From DATAFF01 sp044870245 (GTDB lineage Bacteria; Pseudomonadota; Alphaproteobacteria; Rhizobiales; Aestuariivirgaceae), in contig JBIOYR010000135.1 of the NCBI GenBank assembly GCA_044870245.1, forward strand, positions 1-64,000: DNA of 64,000 nucleotides, written 5' to 3'. The notes beneath the pieces are model-generated. The model was not told where the DNA came from. It ran no database searches and saw nothing but the letters and a program-made list of their open reading frames with translations. A program made the translations under genes and the position numbers. This document shows positions 42,815 through 51,956 of the stretch, piece by piece. Each line of letters starts with the position of its first letter. Position 1 is the stretch's first letter.

Positions 42815-44917
42815 ATGAGCTGGCATCTCGCCTTCGTCCCGCTCGTTCCGCCACTCCTGATCGCAGTGCTGGGCGCCATCGGGCTTGTCCTGGTGATCCT
42901 CGCCTGGCGCGGGTCCGTGCGCGGCACGGTGCTGCGGCTCCTGGCGCTCGCCGCGGTGACTTTGGCGCTCACCGGCCCGTCGCTGCAGCGCGAGGACCGG
43001 GCACCGCTTCCCGACATTGCGGTGCTGGTCAAGGATGAGAGCCAGAGCCAGGCGATCGGCCAGCGCCGGCAGCGGACCGACGAGGCGGCGATGCGCATCG
43101 CGGCAGAAGCCAAGGCGCTCGGCAATCTCGATCTCAGGGTGGTCAGCGCACGGTCGGGCGTCACTTCGGGCGAGGATGGAACACGGCTGTTCCGGGCGTT
43201 GCGCGATGCCCTGTCGGACATTCCGCCGGAGCGCTTTGCCGGCGCCATCCTGGTCACCGACGGCCAGGTGCATGACGTGCCGGAGGGCCAGCCGCTGCCG
43301 GGCTATGCCGGACCGATCCATTCGCTGATCACCGGCGAGCGCAGCGAGATCGACCGCCGGATCGCGCTGGTGCATGTGCCGAAGTTCGGCATTGTCGGCC
43401 AGGAGCTCAAGATCCGCTTTCGGGTCGACGATCACAACGTTCCGGCGGAGGCGCAGGGAGCCGTCGAGGTCACGATCTCCGTCGACGGCAATGCGTCGGG
43501 GACGATGTCGGTGATGCCGGGGCAGCTGGCGGAGGCCAGCGTCAAGATCGGCCATGGCGGACAGAACCTGGTCGAGCTCGCGGTTCCCGAGCTCAAGGGC
43601 GAGATCACGCTGCAGAACAACCGGGCGATCGTCTCGACCGAAGGGGTGCGCGACCGGCTCAGGGTGCTGCTGGTGTCCGGCGAGCCGCATCCCGGCGAAC
43701 GCACCTGGCGCAATCTGCTCAAGGCGGATGCCTCGGTCGATCTCGTGCATTTCACCATTCTCAGGCCGCCGGAAAAGCAGGACGGGACGCCGATCAAGGA
43801 ATTGTCGCTGATCGCTTTCCCGACGCGGGAACTGTTCGTCGACAAGCTCTCCGAATTCGACCTCATCATTTTCGATCGTTATCAACGGCGTGGCGTGCTG
43901 CCAATGGCCTATATCGCCAACATCGCCGAATATGTCGAACGCGGCGGTGCGGTGCTGGTCAATGCCGGGCCGGACTATGCGTCGGCGCTCAGCCTCTACA
44001 ACACGCCGCTGTCGACGGTGCTGCCGGCCATTCCGCTCGGCGAGGTGATGACCGTGCCGTTCAAGCCGGAGGTGACGGCCAAGGGCGAGCGGCATCCGGT
44101 GACCCGCGGACTGCCCGGCGCCGGCCGGCGCGATGCCCAGGGCAAGCTGGTCGAGGAGCCGAGCTGGGGCCGCTGGCTCAGGCTGATCAAGGCGGAGCCG
44201 CGCGAAGGCGACGTGGTGATGTCGGGGGCCGAGGATCAGCCGCTGATGGTGCTGTCGCGGGCCGGCGAGGGCCGCGTGGCGCTGCTGCTCTCCGATCATG
44301 CCTGGCTGTGGACGCGCGGTTTCGAAGGCGGCGGGCCACAGGCCGAGCTGCTGCGGCGGATGGCGCATTGGTCGATGAAGGAGCCGGAGCTCGAAGAGGA
44401 GGCGCTGAGCGGCCGCCAGCAAGGCAACGATCTCATCATCGAGCGGCGCACCATGGCGGATCAGGCGGCCGATGTGACGGTAACCTCGCCGTCCGGCAAG
44501 ACGGCGACGGTCAAGCTCGAACAGCGCCTGCCGGGCGTGTTCCAGGGCCGCCTGACAGTGTCGGAAGCCGGGCTGCATCGGCTGACCGACGGCAAATTGT
44601 CGACAGTAGCGGCGGCAGGAAGCGCCGATCCGCGCGAGAGCGGCGATGTGATCGCCACCGAAGAGATCCTGCGACCGGTTGCCGAAGCGACCGGCGGCAC
44701 CACCATGTGGCTCGACAATGGCGGGCGCAGCGCGGTGCCGCGACTTGCAATGGTGCGCCCCGGCCGATCGATGGCCGGCTCAGGCTGGCTTGGCCTTAAG
44801 GCCAACAACAGCTATCGGGTCAAAGAGATTGAACGGTTCCCGTTGTTCGGATCGCTGATCTCGCTTGCCCTGCTGCTCGCGCTCATAAGCCTGATGTGGT
44901 ACCGCGAGGGTCGCTGA
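42815..44917 (+). CDS. Membrane protein with VWA and amidotransferase-like domains
   Basis: 700 residues. N-terminal helices (PLLIAVLGAIGLVLVILAW and VLRLLALAAVTLALTG), a VWA-like strand set, an Ig-like region with FRVDDHNVPAEAQGAVEV, a GATase1-like domain around 280-480 (VLLVSGEPHPGERTW, GGAVLVNAGPDYAS) without a catalytic Cys, and a last helix SLISLALLLALISLMWY near the C-terminus. It completes the MoxR operon, eight bases after DUF4159. The last 138 bases are overlapped by the GNAT gene on the other strand. Confidence 0.85.
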   Translation: MSWHLAFVPLVPPLLIAVLGAIGLVLVILAWRGSVRGTVLRLLALAAVTLALTGPSLQREDRAPLPDIAVLVKDESQSQAIGQRRQRTDEAAMRIAAEAKALGNLDLRVVSARSGVTSGEDGTRLFRALRDALSDIPPERFAGAILVTDGQVHDVPEGQPLPGYAGPIHSLITGERSEIDRRIALVHVPKFGIVGQELKIRFRVDDHNVPAEAQGAVEVTISVDGNASGTMSVMPGQLAEASVKIGHGGQNLVELAVPELKGEITLQNNRAIVSTEGVRDRLRVLLVSGEPHPGERTWRNLLKADASVDLVHFTILRPPEKQDGTPIKELSLIAFPTRELFVDKLSEFDLIIFDRYQRRGVLPMAYIANIAEYVERGGAVLVNAGPDYASALSLYNTPLSTVLPAIPLGEVMTVPFKPEVTAKGERHPVTRGLPGAGRRDAQGKLVEEPSWGRWLRLIKAEPREGDVVMSGAEDQPLMVLSRAGEGRVALLLSDHAWLWTRGFEGGGPQAELLRRMAHWSMKEPELEEEALSGRQQGNDLIIERRTMADQAADVTVTSPSGKTATVKLEQRLPGVFQGRLTVSEAGLHRLTDGKLSTVAAAGSADPRESGDVIATEEILRPVAEATGGTTMWLDNGGRSAVPRLAMVRPGRSMAGSGWLGLKANNSYRVKEIERFPLFGSLISLALLLALISLMWYREGR

Positions 44918-45445
44918 CACTTGCCGCTGGCGACGGCGCGACGGCGACAGGATCAGCCCCTCGGCATCATTCAGCGCGCCTTGGGCAAGCTCGAGATACA
45001 GCAGGCGGTCCGGGTCGACATGGCCGGGCATGACCAGGCGCCCTTGCGGGACCTTGCGAAACCCAACCCGGGCATAATAGGGCTCGTCGCCGACCAGGAT
45101 GATCAGCCGCTCGCCGCGGGCCTTGGCGAGCGCCAGCGTGTGCTTCATCAAGGTGCGGCCGATCCCCTGGCCCTGAAGATTGGGATGCACCGCGAGCGGC
45201 CCGAGGAGCAGCGCCGGAATAGCGTGCTCGCCGATGAACACCCGCCAATAGCTGATCACGCCGGCGAGCGCGACCTTGTCGGTGCGGGCGAGGAACGACA
45301 GGCCTGCCATGGCCTCTTCGCCTTCGCGCAGGCGATAGGAGGTCTTGGTCCGACGCGCAAGGCCGAAGCAGATATCGAGCAGGCGCTCGATGCCGTCATG
45401 GTCGCCAGGTGCGCAAGGCTCAAGGGAGAAGGAGATCGCTGTCAT
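44780..45445 (-). CDS. GNAT acetyltransferase with an overlong tail
   Basis: 221 residues. YhbS-like GNAT core: GLARRTKTSYRLREGE, VALAGVISYWRV, LLLGPLAVHPNLQGQGIGRTLM (acetyl-CoA loop QGQGIG), ILVGDEPYYARVGF. The usual end would be near LELAQGALNDAEGLI (about residue 165). The further 50 residues, rich in Arg and Gln, are the antisense of the membrane-helix end of the previous gene, so the original stop was probably lost. The core function (acetyl transfer to an unknown amine) should be intact. Confidence 0.8.
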   Translation of the reverse strand: MTAISFSLEPCAPGDHDGIERLLDICFGLARRTKTSYRLREGEEAMAGLSFLARTDKVALAGVISYWRVFIGEHAIPALLLGPLAVHPNLQGQGIGRTLMKHTLALAKARGERLIILVGDEPYYARVGFRKVPQGRLVMPGHVDPDRLLYLELAQGALNDAEGLILSPSRRRQRQVSATLAVPHQAYEREQQGKRDQRSEQREPFNLFDPIAVVGLKAKPA

Positions 45446-45637
45446 CGAGGTTCACTCAGGAGGGCTGCAACAGGGGCGCCGACGAGACGCGGCACCCGGT
45501 GACGAACGGGGCGCTCAGGCCCTTCGTCGTCGCGCTTCCTTCCTGGTCACCTCGTGGCTCACTTTCGGTCCATGGTCCTTCAGCCGATCTCAGATTGCGC
45601 GATTATCAGAAATTACAAGCGGGTGAAACCAAAATTT

Positions 45638-46108
45638 TCACCAGTGCGGAGCGGGGGCGCTTCCTGCCATGACCTCGGCGATCCGCCGCCGCGTCCCGCC
45701 GCTCGTCGCGTCGGGGAGCTCGCTCGGCTGGAAGAAGCGCGCCTCGATGATCTCGGCGGTGCCGGCGAAAGGCTCGCGGGAGAATTCGTCCATTGTATAG
45801 AGCGCCACATGATCGCCGCGGAATTGCGCCTCGTTGCAATAGAGCCCGAAAAGCCGCGGCCGGCCGATCGCAACCACGCCGGTCTCCTCGCGCAGCTCCC
45901 GGATCACCGCCGCCTCGGCGGTCTCGCCGCGCTCGACGCCCCCTCCGGGCAGCAGCCAACCCGGCGCATAGCTATGGCGAATCAGCAGGATTCGGCCATT
46001 TTCATCGCGTACCAGCCCGCGCACTCCAAGCGAGATGCCGCGGGTCAGACGGAACCAGGGATGGAGAATGAAGCGTGAACCGATCTTGAACAGGAGCTTG
46101 CGCGCCAT
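45638..46108 (-). CDS. Nudix hydrolase
   Basis: 156 residues from ATG 46108. Exact Nudix box GGGVERGETAEAAVIRELREETGVV (GGGVERGET ... RELREETG). N-terminal MARKLLFKIGSRFILHPWFRLTRG suggests a membrane-near or peripheral start, common in a group of alphaproteobacterial Nudix proteins beside metallophosphatases. The substrate is unknown. Divergent from the metallophosphatase gene with only 27 bases between starts. Its stop is within a small AT-rich inverted repeat (45622-45642). Confidence 0.88.
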   Translation of the reverse strand: MARKLLFKIGSRFILHPWFRLTRGISLGVRGLVRDENGRILLIRHSYAPGWLLPGGGVERGETAEAAVIRELREETGVVAIGRPRLFGLYCNEAQFRGDHVALYTMDEFSREPFAGTAEIIEARFFQPSELPDATSGGTRRRIAEVMAGSAPAPHW

Positions 46109-46135
46109 GGCCTGGTGGTCCGATACGATCTCGCG

Positions 46136-47056
46136 ATGCTGACCCTTGCCCATCTTTCCGACGTACACCTCGCGCCACTGCCCCGGCTCGGGATGAAGGA
46201 GCTGCGCGGCAAGCGGTTGTTCGGCTATCAATCATGGCGCTTCCGGCGGCGCCACATCCATGAGCAGGCGATCGCCAATCTCATTGCGGCGGACGTCAGG
46301 GCCTTCAACCCCGACCATATTGCCTTGACCGGCGATCTGATCAATCTCTCGGCGAAGCTCGAGTTCGGCGCCGGCGCCCAGTGGCTGGCAGCGCTCGGGC
46401 GGCCGGATCAGCTGACATTCGTGCCCGGCAATCACGATGCCTATGTGCCCATGTCGTGGGACAAGGGGCTCGGGCTGTGGTCCGACTATATGACCGGGGA
46501 TCTGCGGATGGCGGGGGCGCATGGCACCGGCGGGCTCGCCAACCCGTTTCCCTTCGTGCGCCAGCGCCGCAATATTGCCTTGATCGGGGTCTCGACGGCG
46601 CTGCCCCAGCCGATCGGCTATGCCACCGGGCGGATGGGCAATTCTCAGATCGAAAAGCTGGCGGAAATCCTGGGCGAGCTGCGCAAGCGCGGCTTTTATC
46701 GCATTGTGCTCATCCATCACCCGCCGCTTCCCGGCCTGACCAAGCCGCGCAAGGAGCTCCTGGATGCCGCGGCGCTCCAGACAGTGCTCGAAATTGAAGG
46801 AGCCGAGCTCGTGCTGCACGGCCACAACCATACCGATTCGCTGGTCTCGATCGACTCGCGCCATGGTCCGGTGCATGTGGTCGGGACGGCGTCGGCATCG
46901 GCCAATGGCGCCTCGCGCCATCCGCCGGCCGCATGGTATCTTTATCAGATCAGGCGCCAGGACGGGGTGTGGCGCTGCGAGGCACGGGTGAGGCGCTACG
47001 ATCCCGCGAGCCGGGCTTTGATGGACGAAACGCAATTCAGCCTTGACGGTCGTTAG
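46136..47056 (+). CDS. Metallophosphoesterase (CpdA-like)
   Basis: 306 residues from ATG 46136. All calcineurin-type motifs are present: LSDVHLAP (D, H), LTGDLIN (D), VPGNHD (N, H), IHHPP (H) and LHGHNHTD (H, H), giving a two-metal site. Resembles class III cyclic nucleotide phosphodiesterases (CpdA), though many relatives act on other phosphoesters. No signal peptide. The next gene, lptF, follows after 18 bases, so they may be co-transcribed. Confidence 0.88.
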   Translation: MLTLAHLSDVHLAPLPRLGMKELRGKRLFGYQSWRFRRRHIHEQAIANLIAADVRAFNPDHIALTGDLINLSAKLEFGAGAQWLAALGRPDQLTFVPGNHDAYVPMSWDKGLGLWSDYMTGDLRMAGAHGTGGLANPFPFVRQRRNIALIGVSTALPQPIGYATGRMGNSQIEKLAEILGELRKRGFYRIVLIHHPPLPGLTKPRKELLDAAALQTVLEIEGAELVLHGHNHTDSLVSIDSRHGPVHVVGTASASANGASRHPPAAWYLYQIRRQDGVWRCEARVRRYDPASRALMDETQFSLDGR

Positions 47057-47074
47057 GGCAAGGGGACGATCCGC

Positions 47075-48298
47075 TTGAGATATCATCCGCTCCGCATCTT
47101 CGAGCGCTATGTGCTGCGGCAGGTCACGGCGCCGCTGCTCACGGCGATGCTGGTGGGGCTGCTCATCCTGGTCGCCGAGCGCCTGGTCATCGTGCTCGCC
47201 GAGACGATGGGGAAGAAGAACTCCTTCTCGATCGTGTTCGAGCTGATCTCCTATTGGCTGCCGCATTATGCCGGGCTTGCCGGTCCGGTCGCGCTTTATT
47301 TCGGCCTGCTGGTCGGCTTCAGCCGCCTGTCGCGCTCGAGCGAGCTCGATGCGTTCCTTGCATCGGGGGTCGGTCTCCATCAGCTTGTCCGGCCGCTCAT
47401 CATCCTCGCGGCCGTGATGTGCGCCTTCTCGCTCTTGATGTTCGGCTGGCTTCAGCCTTTCGCGCTCTATGCCTATCGCGCCCTGATCAACACGGTGGAA
47501 AATGTCGACGTCTTCTATCTCGCCGAGGAAGGCGTGTTCATGCAGGCGGGCAAGCGCACCTTCATGCTCGACAAGCTGAAGCGCGGCGATGCGGCGTTCG
47601 AGCGGATCTTCCTGTTCGAGAATCGCGCCGACAAGGGAGCCGAGACGATCACGGCAGCCCGCGGCACGCTGGTGCAGCTCCCCGAGACCGGGCGTCCGGT
47701 GCTGCGGCTCGAAAATGGCAACCGGCTCGAAATCGCACAAATGCCGGACACCACCGGCACCTCCCCGCTCCCGCCACCGTCGGTCGGCGCTTTCTCGACG
47801 GCCGACACGCCGCTCGGCAGCGATGATCCGGTGACATTCCGGCCACGCGGCCAGAGCAACCGCGAGCTCACGCTGACCGAGCTTGCCGCCAAGCTCGCCA
47901 ATGACCCGAAGGGATTCAAGATCAACGAGGCACGCGGCGAGTTCCACAAGCGCATCGTGATTGCCGCGACGATCATGGTGCTGCCGTTTCTGGCGCTCCC
48001 CTTCGCCATCGGCTCGCGGCGCAATCCGCGGGCCTGGCGATTCGTGATCGCCGCGGTGCTGCTCGGGGTGTTCTACGAGACGATCGAGCAAGGGGCGGTC
48101 GCCACCGCGGTTGCCGGCATGTCGCCCTGGATCACCTTGTGGGTTCCCTTCGCGGCGCTCGCCGCCTTTGCCTTCTGGCGGTTCTGGAATGCAAGCTTCC
48201 GCTTGAAGCGCGACCGGCTCGAGCCGGTGGTCCAGTCGCTGACCGCGTTCACCGGCGGGATGTGGAAGCGGCTGGCGCCGCAGGGGCTCGCGCCATGA
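47075..48298 (+). CDS. lptF: LPS export permease LptF
   Basis: 407 residues from TTG 47075 (AAGGGG about eight bases upstream). YjgP/YjgQ family: FERYVLRQVTAPLL at the start, three N-terminal helices, a periplasmic beta-jellyroll part (about 150-290) and three C-terminal helices. With LptG and the LptB ATPase it extracts lipopolysaccharide from the inner membrane. lptG overlaps its stop by four bases. Confidence 0.9.
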   Translation: MRYHPLRIFERYVLRQVTAPLLTAMLVGLLILVAERLVIVLAETMGKKNSFSIVFELISYWLPHYAGLAGPVALYFGLLVGFSRLSRSSELDAFLASGVGLHQLVRPLIILAAVMCAFSLLMFGWLQPFALYAYRALINTVENVDVFYLAEEGVFMQAGKRTFMLDKLKRGDAAFERIFLFENRADKGAETITAARGTLVQLPETGRPVLRLENGNRLEIAQMPDTTGTSPLPPPSVGAFSTADTPLGSDDPVTFRPRGQSNRELTLTELAAKLANDPKGFKINEARGEFHKRIVIAATIMVLPFLALPFAIGSRRNPRAWRFVIAAVLLGVFYETIEQGAVATAVAGMSPWITLWVPFAALAAFAFWRFWNASFRLKRDRLEPVVQSLTAFTGGMWKRLAPQGLAP

Positions 48299-49371
48299 GC
48301 ATCATCGGCTGGATGCTGAGCCGGATGATCCTCATGCGGTTTCTTGCGTTTCTGGTCGGCATCACCGGATTCGTCATCACGCTTCAGGTGTTCACGCTGG
48401 TCGACGACATCCTCAAAGCCGGCGGCAACAAGCTGATCGCGGTCGCGGAATATGCGCTCCTGCTATGGCCGGTCACGGCAGCGACCTTCGTGGCGGTCTG
48501 CGCGCTGCTGGCCGTTCTGCTGACGCTGGTCGAGCTGTCGGCGCGCAACGAGCTGGCAGCGATCTGGGGAACCGGCGTGTCGCCCTATCGGCTCGTTCTC
48601 ATGCTGATGCCGGTCGGGCTGACGCTCGGCGGCCTGCAGTTCCTCATCGTCGATCAAGCGGTGCCGCGGGTGACACCGGCGCTGGTCGATTGGGGCATCG
48701 GCGACTACAGCAAGAAAAAGCTCGCGGTCGGCGAAGGCGACCCGATCTGGCTCAGATCGGGCAACGACATTCTGCGCGCCGGCAAGGCCAATGCCTCGGC
48801 CAGCAAGCTCGACAATGTCATCATCTTCCGCCGCGACGCCGCAGGGATGCTGGAAGAGCAGATCATGGCGTCGCATGCGGCGCTCAAGGATCATCGCTGG
48901 CTGCTCGAGGATGTGGTGATCTATACGGCCGAGGCGGCGCGGCCAGCGCGCGTCAAATGGCTGGTCTATTCGGGGGCGATGCGGCCGGCGGCCGCCGGAT
49001 CGCGCTCCGGCGACCCGGAAGAGATGAGCATCGGCGATCTCGGCTACTTCATCCGAAATGCCGGCTTCGGGATCCGGCCGGTTCACGTCTACGAGACCTG
49101 GTGGCACCGACGGGTCAGCATGCTGCTCACCGCCTGGCTGATGATTGCGATCTGCCTGCCGCTGGCGGTGCGGTTCCGCCGCAGCGGCGCGGGCGGTCCG
49201 ATCTTCATGATCGGTCTCGCCATCGGCTTCACCTATTCGATCTTCGAGGGTATCTCGCTGACCATGGGCGAGACCGGAATGATCACACCGTGGATCGCCG
49301 CCTGGATTCCGCTGATCGCCTATTCGGCGGTGGGGGCGGCCATCGCCTTCCGCGCTGAGACCGTGCAGTAG
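48295..49371 (+). CDS. lptG: LPS export permease LptG
   Basis: 358 residues from ATG 48295 (MSIIGWMLSRMILMRFLAFL). Same six-helix plus jellyroll plan as LptF; typical VELSARNELAAIWGTGVSPYRL loop (key: ARNELAAIWGTG). The middle periplasmic part includes RAGKANASASKLDNVIIFRRD. Ends 16 bases from convergent spt. Its position next to the sphingolipid operon may be chance. Confidence 0.9.
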   Translation: MSIIGWMLSRMILMRFLAFLVGITGFVITLQVFTLVDDILKAGGNKLIAVAEYALLLWPVTAATFVAVCALLAVLLTLVELSARNELAAIWGTGVSPYRLVLMLMPVGLTLGGLQFLIVDQAVPRVTPALVDWGIGDYSKKKLAVGEGDPIWLRSGNDILRAGKANASASKLDNVIIFRRDAAGMLEEQIMASHAALKDHRWLLEDVVIYTAEAARPARVKWLVYSGAMRPAAAGSRSGDPEEMSIGDLGYFIRNAGFGIRPVHVYETWWHRRVSMLLTAWLMIAICLPLAVRFRRSGAGGPIFMIGLAIGFTYSIFEGISLTMGETGMITPWIAAWIPLIAYSAVGAAIAFRAETVQ

Positions 49372-49386
49372 CGGGCTGAGAAGCGA

Positions 49387-50598
49387 TCAGCCGTTGACCA
49401 CCCGCCGCGAGCCCTTCGACACCACCTGACCGAACAGCGCGATGATCTCGTCGATGTCGCCGGTGGTGTGGGCGGCGGAGACCGAGCAGCGCAGCAGGCA
49501 CAGCCCGCCCGGCGTCCCCGGCGGGATCGCCATGTTGACATAGACGCCATGGTCGAGAAGCTGGTTCCACATGACGTAGCAGGACATTTCGTCGGGGCAG
49601 CGGACCGCGACGACCGGGCTCGGCACGTCGCAGCCGGTGACCAGGCCAAGCGCCCGGAAGCCCCTGAACAGCCGCTCGGAATTGGCGGCGATGCGCTCGC
49701 GCAGCTCCGGCTTGCCCTTGAGGACGCGCAAGGCCTGCAGCGAGGTGGCGATGCTGGCGGGCGAGGAGGAGGCGGTGAACATATAGGGCCGCATGGCGTA
49801 GCGCAGCAGCTCGAACATCGGATGGTCGCCGGCACCGAAGCCGCCGATGGCGCCGATGCTCTTGGAGAAGGTGCCGACGATGAAGTCGCATTCCTCCTCG
49901 AGCCCGGCCTCCTCGGCAAGGCCGCGGCCATTGCGGCCGAGAACGCCGAAGGAATGCGCTTCATCGACGAGAAGCTGGAAGCCGCGGCGGCGCTTCACCT
50001 CGATGAACTCGGCGAGCGGCGGCCGGTCGCCGACCATCGAGTAGATGCCCTCGAGCACCACCAGGCGGCCGCCCTCACTGTCGGCGCGGGCAAGGCGGCG
50101 GTCGAGATCCTCGGGATCATTGTGGCGGAAGCGCACAAGCTGGGCGCGCGACAGGGTGCATCCGTCATAGATCGAGGAATGCGAATCGGCGTCGAGATAA
50201 ATGGTGTCCTTGGGTCCGGCGAGGCCGGCAATCATGCCGAGATTGGCCTGGTAGCCGGTCGAGAAGACGATGCAGTGGCGCCGGCCGAGAAATTCGGCGA
50301 TCTCGCGCTCGAGGGCGAGATGCATGTCGTAGGTGCCATTGGCGATGCGCGAGCCGGTAGTGCCCGTGCCGAAGGCGGCAAGCGCCTGCTGACCGGCGGC
50401 GATGCAGGAGGGATCGAAGGTCACGCCCATGTAATTGTTGGTGCCGGCGAGGATCGTCTCGCGACCGTTGATGATGGCGCGGGTCGGCGAGATCACCTGG
50501 CTGTTGCTCACCGCCAATGGATTGGTCCCGAACCGTCCGAGCGCTGCCCCGCGCTCGCCCAGACCGCGATGCTTCTCGAAGAGATCCTGCATGGTCAC
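49387..50598 (-). CDS. spt: Serine palmitoyltransferase
   Basis: 403 residues. PLP alpha-oxoamine synthase; Lys246 (FIVGTFSKSIGA) binds PLP and DEAH (212-215) is the cofactor Asp/His. GSRIANGTYDMHLALEREIAEFLG (core GSRIANGTYDMH) and NNYMGVTFDP match bacterial serine palmitoyltransferases more than 8-amino-7-oxononanoate synthase. It joins serine and a fatty acyl group to make 3-ketosphinganine, the first step of ceramide synthesis. The neighbours acpR, cerR and aasR are the Caulobacter ceramide genes in the same order, which supports this strongly. Start is GTG 50598 (overlaps acpR stop) or ATG 50592. Confidence 0.88.
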   Translation of the reverse strand: MTMQDLFEKHRGLGERGAALGRFGTNPLAVSNSQVISPTRAIINGRETILAGTNNYMGVTFDPSCIAAGQQALAAFGTGTTGSRIANGTYDMHLALEREIAEFLGRRHCIVFSTGYQANLGMIAGLAGPKDTIYLDADSHSSIYDGCTLSRAQLVRFRHNDPEDLDRRLARADSEGGRLVVLEGIYSMVGDRPPLAEFIEVKRRRGFQLLVDEAHSFGVLGRNGRGLAEEAGLEEECDFIVGTFSKSIGAIGGFGAGDHPMFELLRYAMRPYMFTASSSPASIATSLQALRVLKGKPELRERIAANSERLFRGFRALGLVTGCDVPSPVVAVRCPDEMSCYVMWNQLLDHGVYVNMAIPPGTPGGLCLLRCSVSAAHTTGDIDEIIALFGQVVSKGSRRVVNG

Positions 50599-50849
50599 GC
50601 CGCTCGCATGGTGCGCTCCGCGACGACCTTCACCAGGTCCTCGATGGAGCGGGTTTCGGAAAGGACGTTGAGAGGAATGTCGATGTCGAAGTGATCCTCG
50701 ATCTCCATCACGAAATCCATCACCGCGACCGAGTCGATTTCAAGGCCGGTCATGATTTCGAGATCCGGTTCGAGCGCCACACCCTTCTTGTTGAAGGGTT
50801 GCAGCAATTCGCAGATTTTGGCGAAAATGGCAGGATCGCTGACGCTCAT
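50595..50849 (-). CDS. acpR: Dedicated acyl carrier protein of ceramide synthesis
   Basis: 84 residues. ACP with the phosphopantetheine serine in GLEIDSVAVMDF (Ser40). Helix II IDSVAVMDFVMEIEDHFDIDIP is typical. Placed between spt and the reductase gene; in Caulobacter the ACP here supplies acyl chains to serine palmitoyltransferase. It starts by ATGA overlap with cerR and ends overlapping spt. Confidence 0.88.
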   Translation of the reverse strand: MSVSDPAIFAKICELLQPFNKKGVALEPDLEIMTGLEIDSVAVMDFVMEIEDHFDIDIPLNVLSETRSIEDLVKVVAERTMRAA

Positions 50850-51847
50850 CGCCGCCCCCCTTGCTGTTGACCGTGGCGAACCGGGTTTCTAGTCGCCGGA
50901 CGGGTGCGAGGCAACCATCCTTCACGAATGTACCAATCGAGGGTTGTCGCCAGACCTTCGGCAAAGGCGACACGCGGCCGCCAGGCGGTTGCTGCATCGA
51001 GCCCCTCGGCGTGGCTCACCCAGTCGCGATGATAGAGCTCGGGGAGCTTGTCCACGGTCAGCATCGGCGGCCCGCCGCTCAGCCGCGCGGCGAGCGTTGC
51101 GACGTGCGCGGTCAATCTGGCGAGGGGCGGCGGCAGGAACAGAGTGCGGGGCGAGCGGCCGGAATGGCGCGCCGCCTGGCGGACCAGGTCCGGCCAGGAA
51201 TAGCCGCCGGGAGTGCCGTCTGAAAGCTCGAAGGGACCACTTCGACATGACGGGGCGCCGGCGACCGTGGCGACCGCCGCAGCGAGATCGCGCACGAAGA
51301 TCAACGAGACCCGCTGGTCGGCTGCCACCGGCAGGATGACCAGTGGTTGGAGGAGCTGGCGGATCAGGGGCAGCGTGGCGCGGTCACCGGGACCGTAGAC
51401 GGCGGGGGGCCGCAGGATGACGAAGCCCGAGGCTGGCAACGCGCTGGCGAGCGCCGCCTCGCTCTCGGCTTTGCTCCAGGCATAGTCGGTGAGGGCGGGC
51501 TCGCGCGCGGCGATCGACGACAGGTGGACGACGCGGCGCACACCTGCCGCCGCGGCGGCAGCGGCCAGGTTGCGGGTGCCGTCGATGTTGGCCGACGCGT
51601 AGGCAGAGCGGTCCGGTGCGCTGATGGCACCGGCGCAATGGATGACGGTATCGGTGCCCTCCACCAGGCGCGCCAGAGCGCCACGGTCGGCCAGCGAGCC
51701 GCGGATGATCTCGGCATTGCCGCCACCGGCGTTGGCGGTCGCCGGATTGCGCATCAGGAGACGCAGCGATCGTCCCGATCCCGCCAGTGCGGCAATGACA
51801 TGGCGGCCGATAAAGCCCGTTCCGCCGGTGATCGCAATTGTGGTCAT
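50846..51847 (-). CDS. cerR: NAD(P)-dependent epimerase/ketosphinganine reductase
   Basis: 333 residues, extended SDR. GGTGFIGRHV dinucleotide loop, Ser in HLSSIAA and YAWSK catalytic Tyr/Lys, RPPAVYGPGD. The Caulobacter neighbour of spt (CerR) reduces 3-ketosphinganine to sphinganine; the same position here supports that function. Substrate is inferred from context. About 110 bases separate it from aasR upstream; the rest of that gap shows no feature. Confidence 0.82.
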   Translation of the reverse strand: MTTIAITGGTGFIGRHVIAALAGSGRSLRLLMRNPATANAGGGNAEIIRGSLADRGALARLVEGTDTVIHCAGAISAPDRSAYASANIDGTRNLAAAAAAAGVRRVVHLSSIAAREPALTDYAWSKAESEAALASALPASGFVILRPPAVYGPGDRATLPLIRQLLQPLVILPVAADQRVSLIFVRDLAAAVATVAGAPSCRSGPFELSDGTPGGYSWPDLVRQAARHSGRSPRTLFLPPPLARLTAHVATLAARLSGGPPMLTVDKLPELYHRDWVSHAEGLDAATAWRPRVAFAEGLATTLDWYIREGWLPRTRPATRNPVRHGQQQGGRR

Positions 51848-51956
51848 TCAGCAAAAGGCCCAGATTTCAAGCGCATGGCCCTGGCGCGGGCGATGCGCCC
51901 GCCTCAGATGCTCTCCGATTGGAGCGTTTATCGGGCGCGGCTGCGCCCGTCGGAAA

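Noticed and set aside
44780..45445. GNAT protein as the missing ceramide N-acyltransferase
   Set aside because: It matches small soluble YhbS-like acetyltransferases, is 4 kb from the spt operon, and faces the MoxR operon.
45446..45637. Possible small forward genes in the gap between the GNAT and Nudix genes
   Set aside because: The short open frames are Arg-rich, lack an RBS and overlap the GNAT start region antisense; I see no supported gene in these 192 bases.
45622..45642. GGTGAAA-N7-TTTCACC hairpin as a terminator of the Nudix gene
   Set aside because: The stem covers the stop codon, is AT-rich and has no T-run after it on the reverse strand; too weak to call.
46232..48091. Reverse open frame of about 619 codons
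   Set aside because: Antisense of the metallophosphoesterase and lptF; no recognisable domain.
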